In this document: piece after piece, positions 33,340-44,861 of the stretch | Numbering within the stretch: position 1 is the stretch's first letter | Layout: each line of letters opens with the position of its first letter | Assembly: GCA_964019135.1 (NCBI GenBank) | Contig: OZ025255.1 | Coordinates: forward strand, 24,963,708 to 25,027,707 | Length of the DNA: 64,000 nucleotides | From: Arenicola marina | Taxonomy: Eukaryota; Annelida; Polychaeta; Arenicolidae | Reading direction: 5' to 3' | Program-made: the position numbers and the translations under genes | The notes under the pieces: model-generated | The model's database searches: none | The model's input: the letters and a program-made list of their open reading frames with translations, nothing else | Told to the model about the DNA's origin: nothing

Positions 33340-34240
33340 CTCTCGACACTGTATATATCTATTTACTGACTGTATTCACTTACTGGAGGGTACCGAGGGA
33401 GCCAATGGCTGTCATCCTAAACTATGCCTCAAATGAAGTTATTTAATATTATTCCCTACGATCAGTCAATGGCAGTTGGCTGATTGTGTTTCCGCCATGA
33501 AGACTTTATTTCTGGTTCAATAACACTTTATAACGAAAGAACGGGGATACAAAGGTCTGCGTTGAAAACATTAATGTAGGCCTACGAACATCTGGCGGTG
33601 TAGCCGCCGGACGATTACTTCGTCTGTTCATACCGCAGCCACTACGACCTACTCTGCTTTCGTCAAACTCTGCCCGTCGTTCAATAGTAATAATACTGTC
33701 CTCGCCCCACACCCCTCCACGTACCACACATACCATCAGTCTATAGGTGGGTCGATGGCGTGGGATGCGATGTGCCAGAGGTACATGTGTTTTCACGTGA
33801 CAGGCCTGGGCGGGCAGTATAAGAAGCCATAGAAACCAAAACGCGATTGACCGATTAACTTAATCAATAGACCATTCTAGATACCCCGGGCGACATATAA
33901 TTCAGGAATATATTTGTCCAGTCTTTTTTTTTCTTTACGAAGCTGGGTGCACTAGAGTGGCATCGGCCTTGTTGCGTGGCAACCTGGCATGCCTAACAAG
34001 GCGTCTAACAAATAAGAGCATAAATAATATTAGCATATAGTCATATAAGACATATAAGCGATAATTAAAGGGACGTTTACAGAGGCATCTTTTGTGTTTG
34101 TTCTGTGTTGTTCCGAACCAGCTTCATACGCATACATGGCAAGCAGCGGGAATCGGTTTTCGAAACACGCGGTGTCTATTTTTGGCCACAGATTCCGCAG
34201 GGGTATCTGAAACGATATATTTTGCATGTTTATGAAAACC
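33340..34240. other. Spacer, left part
   Basis: Unique sequence. A - strand frame at 33,506-33,796 has no recognisable domain. No gene called. Confidence 0.45.
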
Positions 34241-34244
34241 AGTC

Positions 34245-34640
34245 TGTTGTTGGTTGTATGTTGAGGAGGACACTGTGAATGATGGTCATATCGCTTCAAT
34301 AGGAGAAGGACGGAGAGAGCGGAGACATGTCCCCTGGGTAACCCCCTACTTTTTGCGACGAAGGACATGGGATCTTTGTCCTGTGACCACACGGACATCA
34401 GGGGCGGATCTAGGAATTTGCCAAGGGGGGGCTTGCGCTCTGAAAACGTGCGACCGGGGAGGGGGGCACTGGTCGGCTAAACCTGTCGGTGGGCTGGGGT
34501 GGTTCTGCGGCTTGACCAGGGGGTGGGGGGGGGGCTATAGCCGCAGTAGCCCCCCCGCTGGATCCGCCACTGGACATGGCCACCGATGCATGAGTTACGT
34601 CAGTACAATAAACGATCATCTAAACATGGGTTTAACGCAT
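34245..34640 (-). mobile_element. tRNA-SINE tail on - strand, split by a MITE
   Basis: The complement of 34,245-34,398 carries the SINE signature: catgtccgtgtggtcacagg, aaaaagtagggggttaccca, ggggacatg and a bodily match to the end of the element at 53,870. The sequence resumes as atggccaccgatgcatg after the insertion at 34,399-34,571. The tRNA head is not intact. Confidence 0.65.
34399..34571. mobile_element. MITE with CAGKGGCGGATCYAG ends
   Basis: It begins CAGGGGCGGATCTAGG and ends GGATCCGCCACTG, so the ends are inverted repeats. Direct repeats ggacat (or gacat, depending on the end base) are at 34,393-34,398 and 34,572-34,577. The interior is G/C-homopolymer-rich. The end motif is typical of small non-autonomous hAT-like elements, although an 8-bp duplication would be expected for hAT. 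A related fragment (gaacttgccaacggtggg) is at about 34,825-34,865. Confidence 0.65.
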
Positions 34641-35545
34641 ATATATTTTCGATATCGCTTTCCATAACTGAAGCTCTTTTAGGAAATTACCTCGCGCGGG
34701 GGGAGGGAGGCATAATTTGTAAACAAATCTGGTGGGTGGCTTCCGCGGGTGCCCCTTGGTGCACGAGACAGCGGATATTTGTCATAAAAAAATACTTTTT
34801 TAACGTTAGAGCTGGTATTTTAGAACTTGCCAACGGTGGGATGGGGGAGGGCTTGTGCTCTGAAATTGTACCATCATTGAGCGGCTTGCCAAAAAATACC
34901 CCTTTCGAGCGGATTTTTGCGGTAAAACCCCGACCTAGCCGATTTGACTGTGCTGAGACGGGGGGGGGGGGTTACCGCGGAACCCACTCTGCCAGCAGAG
35001 GGTTGTTTAGGTTATAGTTTGTATTTTCGACGCAATAGTTAAGCGAAAAAATATTTCAAAATAACACTGGGCCAATGTTCAGGGCGCTTCACGCCTTTGA
35101 CCTCGATCAAACGCGAAAACATAATTCGAATGTAACATGGCGTATAATTTATCAAAATCGAGTAAATCCATCCGGTACGGTACCAATGACACAGCAAATG
35201 CTATATAGTGGTTATAGTTTTGATGCCAAACTGCGAGTACATTTCATTAGGTTCTTTTTCAATTTTCGCGTATGAAGGATAAATCTGATGGTTAAATTTG
35301 ACGTGGGCAGAGGGATTATTAAAAGCAGAGAGCGCTCTGCCGGGAGATCGCGAGGAACACCCTCAAAGCCACCAATGTATGAAGTACCCCCCCCCCCCTA
35401 TCCGGCCTCGCGCCTGTTCCCATGGTGACCTGACCATCACTGTGAGCTCGTGGCGCGAGGCGGCGCGATGCGATTTTAGCTGGCTAGTGAGCAACAAGTC
35501 AACCTGCTTCAGTGTGTCTTGGTTAACTAGGAATCAACACTGAAC
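34640..35545. other. Spacer, no gene seen
   Basis: G-rich fragments related to the MITE, poly-G (34,960-34,970) and poly-C (35,389-35,398) runs, then AT-rich sequence up to the HECT-like ORF. No recognised gene. Confidence 0.45.
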
Positions 35546-35549
35546 ATGC

Positions 35550-37531
35550 ATGTCTTCTGAAGAAAGCGACTGCAGGGAGTTCGATGACAGTGATGCTTCC
35601 CACGATAAGACTGATTTGATTGATGAAAATTGCAGACGAAAAATAACTTCGAAAGGAGGCTTCAAAGTGTCATGTGATGGCACGGGAAAGGCATTTCCTA
35701 GCAAAACCGGTAAAAAGAAGGCAGAGCTATTTAAAAGACTTAGCATGAGAATGGAGGCGACGGAATCATCGATTGATAATTCAGAAGCTGGGTCCAGTAG
35801 AAGAAAGGCTAAACTTCTTTACGGTAACACAAATGCTTCAAAGGCAACCCGGAAGATCGAGTTAGCGTGGTATCATGAGAATAAGTCTGTTCGAGCTCGG
35901 TCTGGGGGCGGCGCTAGAAGGATTGACGTCCCTAAACACGCCACCAGCTTATTAAGAGCTTATTAAAGAGGGACTATTACTGTTCTTCCCCAACGGTACT
36001 TCTATGAGAGGATTAAAGACATCGGAATGCAGCTTTGCGCTCAGGGACTTCAACCACAATGAAGTGCCCGACGGATTAACAGTTTCGATGATTTATGACT
36101 CAGTTCAACCTTTGGGAGTGTTACGCTTCTACCTCTACACGTCATTGACTGATGCATCGAGTACAGTGACTACGTCATGCTCTTCTACTGAAGTACAGAC
36201 TGAACAAATTAAGGACACTGTGTCAGACGTACACGTCTACAACCTCACTGCACCCTACGCTCGAAAAGGGACGCTGGTTTTGGATGTTACCGATTCTGAT
36301 GAGCCGATGGTAACTGCCAAATATAGCAAAAACACAGCGGGGACATCGTTGTCCGACACGTTGCCATTATACGACTCAGCTGTGTTAGGGAGTCTGTTCG
36401 CTGGCTTCGCTGAGCCCTCGTCGACTGCGGGATATTCAGACGGTAACATTGAACTACCGGACGTCAACCTCACCCCACCGGGCTTTCGGGCTGAGTTATT
36501 GTCAACGCCGGAACAGAGACGTGATGTCATACCTCCATCCGAAGACCTTGTTCTTATTCGTGTGCATAGAGTAACCATTGAACAGGACATGATTGGGTAC
36601 TTTGTGGACCCAAGCATTATCACCGCCCAAGTGAAATTTACGTTCGTTGATGAACGTGGCGTCGATGTAGATGGAAGAGGCCTAAAGCGAATTTTGGCAG
36701 GATTTTTTCTTGAAGTCTGCGAAAGGTGAAACGGAACGTGTGCCTTGCATACATGCCCGGTACCAAAAGGCGGAATGGGAGGCAGTCGGAAGAATCTTAG
36801 CCAAAGGATTCATGGACTTAGGATTTTTCCCTTTGGAGTTAAGCCGAGCATTTGTGGTTGTGCTGCTGTTTGATGAGGAGGCCGTTACATCAGACCTGCT
36901 GATGGAATCGTTCTTCCATTATATTACACCACCGGAAGTAGTTGTCCTTCAGAAGGCACTCAACAATGATCTGGTGGATGATGACGACAAGGATGAATTT
37001 CTGGACCTCCTTGTTCGCATGGAGTGCCGTTCCATCCCTGCAAGCGATCAGCTCAAACCGCTTGTGCTTCGCATCGCCCAAAAGGAGATGATTCAAGTCG
37101 ACAAGTATGCGTTAGACGCACTGGTAAGCGTGGCGAGAGAGCCGCTCCGGTCAAAGTTGCCTGACGTTAGGTCCGTCCAGGAAATGTACGATACCAAAAC
37201 ACCCTCAGTTCGAAAGGTTCTGAAGCTTCTCAACCCGGTTGAGAATGGAACAGAAGAAGACAGAGTATTGGGTTACCTCAAACAATTCATCAGGGGTATG
37301 GATGATGGAACCCTAAAGAAATTTCTTCGTCATGTCACAGGTGCAGAGATGATTTGCGTTGAACAAATTGAAATTCACTTCAACAGAAGAACAGGACTGG
37401 CCAGAGCGCCCATAGTAAGGACGTGCACGCCTATGATAGAGTTGTCGACTGCTTACAGGTCACATGCTGAACTGAGGGAGGAGTTCATCAACATTTTGGC
37501 AGTGACAGTGGTGCCAATCGATATTTTGTGA
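35550..37531 (+). pseudogene. HECT-like (G2E3-type) protein, transposon-associated
   Basis: Three overlapping frames make one protein of about 660 residues. 35,550-35,966 is an acidic, Ser/Lys-rich N-terminus ending near RRIDVPKHATS. 35,970-36,729 carries LLLFFPNGTSMRG and the GLKRILAGFFLEVCE segment. 36,710-37,531 runs to the stop. The last part resembles a HECT ubiquitin ligase lobe: FLRHVTGAE, then a Cys (TGC at 37,424) in VRTCTPMIELSTAYRS, then ELREEFINIL, matching the catalytic-Cys region of HECT enzymes. Two single-base frame changes (near 35,955 and 36,715) interrupt it. No intron is needed. Similar HECT-like ORFs are common in animal DNA transposons; here an integrase lies 2 kb away on the other strand. 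Ligase activity is inferred, not shown. Confidence 0.65.
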
Positions 37532-37559
37532 ACTATCTCTTCAATTGATAATTCCAATA

Positions 37560-38125
37560 TCTGTGCCGCCATTATGAACTTTACCGGAAGCTTGCATTTC
37601 AGTCGTTTATTGAGGTTCCATTTATTCGACAGTGACATGTTGTCTTCTAGTAAAAGCGACTATAAGTCACAACTGATTCTGTGGATGGGGAGTGCTTACT
37701 TTCCCGGATATTTAATTGCTGACTTCTGAATCCGCCCGTGCATTATTAGTTGCCTACGTTATGCTTTTGCGATGTGATTATAAGTTAGGTTCTCTATATT
37801 ACTGTTTACCGTCATAATTTTGTATCAAACCTCTCTGCAACCTAGTGGACCATGATCATGAACATTACTTGGAAGCTTGCGTTTCAGTAGTATATTCTGG
37901 TTCCGTTTATTTGACAGTGACCTGTTGTCTTTTAGTAAAACTGCCTAAGTCGTCTCACCACTGATTTGGTGGATAGGGAATGTTTACTTTTCCAGATATT
38001 TGATTGCTGATTTAGGATCCGCCCGTGCATTATTAAGTGGCTACGTTATGTTAAGCGTATGTTCTTAAGCAGATACGAATATTGCTATGCGATGTAATTA
38101 TAAGTTAGGTTCTCTATATGTATCT
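37560..38125. repeat. Diverged tandem duplication of about 280 bp
   Basis: Segments 37,588-37,802 and 37,872-38,120 align. Both have aagcttgcrtttcagt, cagtgacmtgttgtcttytag, atccgcccgtgcattatta and ataagttaggttctctata. The second copy has an extra 30 bp. It lies directly 3' of the HECT-like ORF. Function unknown. Confidence 0.75.
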
Positions 38126-38129
38126 GTTC

Positions 38130-39500
38130 CATAGATTAGTAACAAGCCACCAGCAACTGACTTTTGTGTTCGATTATTCTCCAGAATGTGAGCATTGGCT
38201 TTGGGTTTACAAGTTAGGCTATAAGTCATGCTGCGATCATGCAAAAATGACGCTTGCCCAGGGCGGATAGAATTAAGCCCGGCGTATCAGTAGTTTTTTT
38301 GCTCAAATTCTATACAATATGTGTATATTTTTGCGCACAGTGGCCAACAATTTCCAAGCCTGACAAAAACCATAAATCTTGAACCTCCCAGGACCAGTGC
38401 ATGCATTGTGCTATTGTTATAAAGCTCATGTTATGCATTTCTACGTTACAAGGTGTTCACGGTCTCACAATGGCGAGAGTATGTAGGAAGACAAATGTCA
38501 GGCACCGAACAAACAGAGGGGGCTCATGAAGTCTTATGCCTTTACCATCAGACTTTTATTGAACTGAGAAAAGCGCAATGTGATGTATAACATACACCGA
38601 ATGGCGCCATAGCATGATATATTGCAGGGGAAGACTTGTATATGTTAAATGAGACAGATTTCCACATGGCTGCCTTCGTCATCGCTCGACTATCAAATGG
38701 TTGCGAACAGTTCGCTTACACTTATTGCATCACAGAGTCAATTCATAATGAAAGCGGGTTACATCACATTGTGAAGTATAACTTGTCGCAGATATCTGTA
38801 GAGTTCTACGGCGCCCTCGGTGTCCCTTGGGGGGGACCAACCGTTTTCCTGCATAAGTACGCAGCACAACATGAACACGTCCTGGTCACAAGGGTAATTT
38901 TTCGCCGTCGTCTCCGAAACACATCAACCTCTTCTTGGCTGACGGGCGTCAACTGATCTTGGTAATTAACCATTTCTGGGCAATGGTATAACAGAAACGG
39001 TTTGCCTCGTACTAAGTTCATATTGCGATACCTTCCGATGCGATGAAAATTCCAATTTTTGGCTGTCTCATCCAGGTCAGACTGAAGGGAAAAACAGTTT
39101 TCCTGGGTTTTGCAATAAAAAATGGCATGCTTATGTAACTTATTCGTGGCACTGAGGCAATCCCAATTTTACTCTTGACGTTTTATCCGATAATAATCAT
39201 ATCGCATCAAAAGCGGACAGAAAGGGCGAGCGAATGGACGTCGTTGGATTAACCCCTACTCGTTTTGAGTTGGAACAATTCCATTCTAAATTAGTTTACT
39301 GCTTGGAAAGAATGGCAGGGATCCTGATCCTACGATGACACACACATTGCCACAGCGCTGCGCGTGCTGTTAGGCTCCCAGTTAGGTTCACATGGACATG
39401 CACCGCGCCTGTAACCAACCGAGCTTGTGGAGCAGCATTACCATTTCAAGTTTCTTGGTTATTATTATGACAAGTGAGACTAGGAAGATCGAAGTTAACA
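38130..39500. other. Between HECT-like ORF and integrase
   Basis: No confident gene. A - strand frame at 38,806-39,021 (Gln-Glu-Glu-Val-Asp then Arg-rich, Cys-Ser-Cys-Cys) could be a remnant of the transposon, but no family is recognised. An open + strand frame at 38,636-38,956 overlaps it. Confidence 0.4.
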
Positions 39501-39505
39501 GTTAC

Positions 39506-40330
39506 CTAAACGAGTCGCAGGAAGCAGAACCGAATCAAACTTTTGTCGAGAAAATCCCCGCTGAAGAGATTACCATCTTTCAGTTCAGAGAAGATGTTCA
39601 TCCAATATTGAGAACACTCCTTACGTAGGCAACTTTCGATCCTTTGGTTGGCTACACTTTGTCCATAGCGAAAACTTTGATCGCCACTTAAACTGTCGTC
39701 GGGATTTCTCAAAAACGTTTGCGGAACTTCAATGTGCCCGTTCTCTGTGCCTCAGTCTGCTCTTATTGTGAAAGGGCACCCTTTGCGTTTGCTCACCGTT
39801 TTCATTAGATATCCGGCGATCACTTTGGGATCTTTGTTGGTATGGTAGGCCTCAAGCCACAAGACGTACCGTGAGAAGCCATCTATGCAGCCGTGAATCC
39901 CTATGCCATATGGCAGCAGTTTATCGTTTCCATCAACGTGCCAACACCAATTGGGGCCGCGGCTGCTGTACCGCCTACGCCGCAACCTTCTTCGCTTTCG
40001 TGTCTCAATCCCTTCAGGATCCAAGATGCGCAGAAGTATTCGTACAGTGTCCTCTGTGACCACAAAACCATTGTGTATGCAGTTCCGGTACATCCATCGG
40101 TAGCCACTTAGTCGACCCGAACCTTGTAGTTCACCCAAAATGAATATCGCCACGTTCAAAAAGTCAGACTTCATCTTCCGTCGATACAATTTCATCCGTC
40201 GAAGGAGTCTTTTCAAGTGCCGAATGCTAATAATGATGTGGTGTCGTCTGGCAAGACAGTGAACTATTTCCCTATATGTCATCCCTAACCTAAAATAGCT
40301 AATGATTAAAGATTCTCGACCTTCCGCCAT
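39506..40330 (-). pseudogene. DDE integrase/transposase (IS3EU-like), one stop
   Basis: The frame starts at ATG 40,330 and runs 274 codons with a single internal TGA (39,749-39,751). Residues 15-50 form a helix-turn-helix (GMTYREIVHCLARRHH, then RHLKRLLRRMKL). The retroviral-integrase-type core follows: GYRWMYRNC, WCWHVDGNDKL (first Asp, residue 133), HGCIDGFSRYVLWLE, TIRAD (second Asp, 192), and ANQRIES (Glu, 232). The stop directly follows the second catalytic Asp, where relatives have Arg. A CGA to TGA change would explain it. The C-terminal part (YWMNIFSELKDG, FSGDFLDKSLIRF) is still in frame. The enzyme would cut and paste DNA using the Asp-Asp-Glu triad. Assignment to IS3EU rests on recalled family resemblance. 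Confidence 0.72.
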
Positions 40331-40403
40331 CGCTCACCGAAGCACACCAGCTGTTCAAGTGCTGTGATTTGCACGAATATTGTTAATATGCTAAGGCAAA
40401 CAA

Positions 40404-40690
40404 CTAATCCGCCGGAGCGGACTAGTAATCCGCCGGGGGGGGGGACTATGGCTAATCCGCCGAGGCGGACTAGTAATCCGCCGGGGCGGACTAGTAAACC
40501 GCCGAGGCGGACTAGTAAACCGCCGAGGCGGAATAGTAATCCACCGAGGCGGACTAGTAATCCGCCGAGGCGGACTAGTAATCCGCCGAGGCGGACTATT
40601 AATCCGCCGGGGCGGACTAGTAATCCGCCGAGGCGGACTAGTAATCCGCCGAGGCGGAATAGTAATCCACGGGGCGGATTAGCCCGGATT
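40404..40690. repeat. 21-bp self-complementary array, copy B2 (inner)
   Basis: About 13 units, including a homopolymer-expanded variant (ccgccgggggggggg near 40,430) and three units with ACTAGTAAACC. The orientation is opposite to copy C2 (33,166), so the two flank the 7-kb spacer in mirror fashion. Confidence 0.92.
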
Positions 40691-40929
40691 TACCCGAAGA
40701 GGCAATAAACCGTGACGTCAGATGTTGGTCAAGCTCTCGACCAATCAGATTGCAGCATCGTACGGCCGTTCACCAGAAGGAACCGCGTGAATGGTTACGC
40801 CCAGATTCCCAGTGACATTGACTTATTAATGATAGCAATCGTAATAACAATAACTAGTATCCGTCGTTCGTATTCAAGTGAAAGGGATTATATGGGAAGT
40901 TATGTAGTTTCTGCAGCGGGCTTACTCGG

Positions 40930-41345
40930 AAGGAGAGACCCTCTCCACCCTCCACCCTCCACGATCCATCTTCTTCATCCTCACCACACACCGCCACCCT
41001 CTTCACTCTCTTCGCCCTTCACCCCATCTTCACTCTCTTCACCCTCGCCACCCTCTTCTTCCTCTCTACCCTCTTCTCACCCTCTCTTACCCCTCCACCC
41101 TTTACCCTCTCCACCCAGTCCACTGTCTCTACACCCTCCCCACCCTCACTTCACCCGCGCCAACCTCTCCATCAACTTCCCACCCTCTCCCTACCCTCTG
41201 CATCCTCTACCATCCACCCTCTTCATCTTCACCAAACACCCATCTCCCCTCTGGCCACCCTCTTCACCAACTGCCCACCCTCTCGCCACCGTCTGCCACC
41301 TCTCACCACCCTCTCCACCCTTTTGGCCATCCTCGCCCCACTTTT
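40930..41345. repeat. Pyrimidine-rich low-complexity tract (block B)
   Basis: Same as 1-220 and the complement of 32,665-33,095. Here it is complete, with array B2 on one side (through about 240 bp of unique-looking sequence) and array B1 on the other. Confidence 0.85.
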
Positions 41346-41575
41346 GGACTAGTAATCCGCCGGGGCGGACTATGGCCAATCAGCCGGGGCGGACTGGTAA
41401 TCCGCCGAGGCGGACTAGTAATCCGCCGGGGCGGACTATGGCTAATCCGCCGAGGCGGACTAGTAATCCGCCGGGGCGGACTAGTAATCCGCCGAGGCGG
41501 ACTAGTAATCCGCCGGGGCGGACTAGTAATCCGCCGAGGTGGAAATGGAAATGGGCCGAGGCGAACTAGCGGATT
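41346..41575. repeat. 21-bp self-complementary array, copy B1
   Basis: About 11 units, in the same orientation as copy A1 (219-385), but unit order and number differ. A degenerate end (ccgaggtggaaatgg) precedes the shared border gaactagcggattttttttt. Confidence 0.92.
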
Positions 41576-42489
41576 TTTTTTTCTCGCCATGTCCCTAATA
41601 CGGCTTCGTAGCATCGACTTCTGCTTGTTTCCAACCAGACTTGTGTTATTCTGAAGTGTACCGACTAATGACAATAAAGATTTGTGATTGTGACTAAAGT
41701 CTCTGTCAGCCACCTTTAACCGAATTTCTCTGTCACCCATCTTTAAACAAAGATCTGTCACCCACCGTTAAACGAAAATCGGTCACCCATGTAACATATT
41801 ATATATTTATATTATTTATTTTATTTTTATTTTTATATTATATATTTCTGTTCTATTCGAAGGATACGGTGAAGAGATATATGTTACTCAGTGTCACATA
41901 AGAGTAACATAAACCTCGATGACTGGCTGCTATCACTGCAACCGTGGGGTTTCGTTGCAAGCCAATGAAGAGGAAAAATAAAAATCTCATTATAAAAGCA
42001 GTTGATTTTGCCACAGTAGACTTCTCTGTTTCCCAACAAATCATTATTCTCGGAATTCATTTAGATTAATCTCTCTACTATTTGGGAATTGAGATTCTGG
42101 AATGTGAGTAGGTAAACACGAGAGAAGAATATGAGCTGAAGTCGTTGGTGCCGATGTTATTAGATTTGCTAGTTGTTTAGTGTCTATTTTTGTCTGCTGC
42201 GTTGCAATTATAACATAATTGAAGTAATTATAATTAATCGTTCGGCGGCATGTAAATGTAAAAAACAACAAAATAATGAGAGGTCAAAGGTTACTTTATT
42301 TAGTAATGTAACGCATAACGATATTTAATCAGTCAAATCAGATCTTACACCACGTATCAATATTTGACAGGATACTTTCAATTAAACATTGTACCAAAAG
42401 CATGGCTTTTAGCATATCTAGACGTCGTGATAGACGCATGGAACAAGAGCGGGCGACTGGGGGAAACTTGCCATCGAGGAAGAAACTGT

Positions 42490-43575
42490 ACAGCCCTATA
42501 CCCCATGTTTGGTAATGACATCACTATATTATGACGTTACTCTATTTGTGCGGTCGAATATTTACAACCAGTGTGAATTCTTGTTGAGTAATATACGTCG
42601 AAGAAATGGACGTCGAAGACATGGATGTCGAAGACGTGGACGTCGAAGACGTGGACGTCGAAGACGTGGACGTCGGAGACGTGGACGTCGAAGACATGGA
42701 TGTCGAAGACGTGGACGTCGAAGACGTGGACGTCGAAGACGTGGACGTCGAAGACGTGGACGTCGAAGACGTGGACGTCGAAGACATGGACGTCATAGAC
42801 GTGTAGTGGCATTCATGGAAAACAGTCTACGGAGGCGGAGCAGATTATATGTTGGTATTATGAAGGATGGAAGTGGGGGGGGGGGGTTGCTTCCCGAGAC
42901 CATATGCCATGTATTTTATTCATGTCACGCTCTCTTTATGACACTCTCGGGGCCGCTGTTTCAGCATCGATTCGTTGCCATTCTTGGCACCAATACTCAT
43001 ACCGCGGGGTCGGCATGGTGGGAGGTATATCTGCTACTGTCTCGGCCACGTGCTCGTCGCAGCGGCACCCAACGTCTATTTCGTGGTCATCGACTACGGA
43101 GGCCAAGCAGGTAACGACTTTATGGTGTTGGCAAACATGTTTAGACAAGTTTATTGGTGAAAACTGGAAGAACACAACCCTAACAAAAATATGGTAATCG
43201 AGCCTGTCCTTTTATGGCAATACAAAGTGTTTGTTGTTGAAAAGATAGCATTTGCAGTTCAGTTACAAGTAATACCTAACTACCGGTTTATGAAAATTGA
43301 GTTGGAAGTAAAAGCTCAACTTTTAGCGATCGAACGGATACGAGTTTTTGTTTTTGCTGTGGTCGCAAATAAATTTTGGTCAATTAACATTAACCGATTC
43401 TCGAAAATTGAAATAAAATAAAATGCCTTGCTGTTTCGTCGTGTTCATTGACAAACCCTGCATATTAGGTTGACGGTTGTATTTTGCAGTGGCGAACAGA
43501 TTCTATGTATTATTCTAGACTGTTGTATTGCTGTTTCTGTTTCTATTTCTCCTGTTGTTTGTGTATGTATGTTGT
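42490..43575. mobile_element. Insertion in block B with half of the inverted-repeat element
   Basis: Relative to A, foreign DNA begins after gaggaagaaactg (42,489). It has a 15-bp satellite (42,595-42,805) and then, from about 42,905, the reverse complement of 31,539-31,880 joined to 30,018-30,404. This is the outer element of block C without its nested insertion and without one terminal repeat. From 43,565 the block A-like sequence of position 778 onward restarts, so about 500 bp are present twice (41,960-42,489 and 43,565-44,110). Confidence 0.7.
42595..42805. repeat. 15-bp satellite GTCGAAGACGTGGAC
   Basis: About 13 copies, some with ACATGGAT instead of ACGTGGAC. The unit has five codons, so translations are perfectly periodic: Arg/Gly-rich in one + frame, Val-Asp-Val-Glu-Asp in another, His-Val-Phe-Asp-Val on -. 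No independent support for a protein. Confidence 0.92.
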
Positions 43576-44855
43576 GTATGAAAAGGGACAATAAAAATCT
43601 CATTATAAAAGCAGTTGATTTTGCCACAGTAGTCTTCTCGGTTTCCCATCAAAAAATTAGTCTGGGAATTCATTTAGATTCATCTCTCTACTATTTGGGA
43701 ATTATGATTCTGGAATATGACTAGGTAAACATGGGATAATAATATGAGCTGAAGTCGTTGGTGCCGATATTCTTAGATTTGCTAGTTGTTTAGTGTCTAT
43801 TTTTGTCTGCTGCATTGTAATTATAACATCATTGAAGTAATTGTAATTAATTGTTTAGCGGCGTGTAAATGTATAAAACAACGCAATGATGGGAGGTAAA
43901 AAGTTACTTTATTCAGTAATGTAACGCATAACGATATTTAATCAGCCAAATCAGATCTTACACCACGTATCAATAATTGACAGGATACTTTCTATTAAAC
44001 ATTGTACCAAAAGAATGGCTTTTAGCATATCTGGACGTCGTGATAGACGCATGGAACAAGAGCGGGCGACTGGGGGAAACTTGCCATCGAGGAAGAAACT
44101 GTTTCCTGCCGTGGTCATCCTAGGGAAGAAAATATTTTATATCAAACGATTCAAAGTAGACTAAACCATTACGTAACCATGCTCCAACACTACGACCAAA
44201 CGTGGATCCAATGGCAATGGGAAGTTGCTCTTCCTCCCCCCACCCCCGCCGCCTATCCAGTTTTGCAAATTCGGACCCAGCGTGTGTAGTATTAAAAAAA
44301 ATCCATTTGCTCTTCTCAAGCAGAATGGATGGGTACGAAGTAAATGGACAATCTTAACAGAAAAACAGAAAAAATGGTGTCGACCATTTTTCAACAGAGT
44401 TAATCAGGTAACATGGGCTTAAACACTTAATTAGCAACAGAAGTAAATTAGGGATTGACACAACCAACCAACATAACTCAACTGTATGATAACACGATAA
44501 ATTCGTTATCATTTTCATATTGTAATTAACCATATCGGAATTATTTCTGTCATTTTATCTAAAGCAACGTATATTCTATAGCGAGCAACCTATTGGAATA
44601 TTGAAGGGCAAATACAGTTACATGTACAGAAATATAAATATTCCTTTGCTATTACCAAAGCCAGGTCAATAAGGCCGTCTTCATCCCCGAACACTATTAA
44701 TTGCGTCGTATAGAAGCAAAATTTAACACCGCTGCTCTTCAAATGCGTCACATGTATTTATATTTGGCTCAGTGAAGTGAGAAAGGGAGTATTTACCCGA
44801 TCTCACGACTCAGCGCCCCTGCCATGACCATGCGAACTTCTGAAATATATATGCG
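43576..44855. other. Non-coding part of block B
   Basis: Second copy of the 778-1,290-like segment followed by sequence equivalent to 1,290-2,055 of block A. LINE scrap (- strand) at about 44,600-44,690. No gene. Confidence 0.55.
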
Positions 44856-44861
44856 AAAGAC

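Noticed and set aside
34960..34971. Homopolymer G/C runs as G-quadruplex regulators (several in the window)
   Set aside because: Single long runs without the four-tract pattern; several differ in length between duplicates and look like slippage or sequencing noise.
42509..43114. Arg-rich or Asp/Val/Glu-rich proteins
   Set aside because: Periodic translation of the 15-bp satellite; no conserved counterpart.
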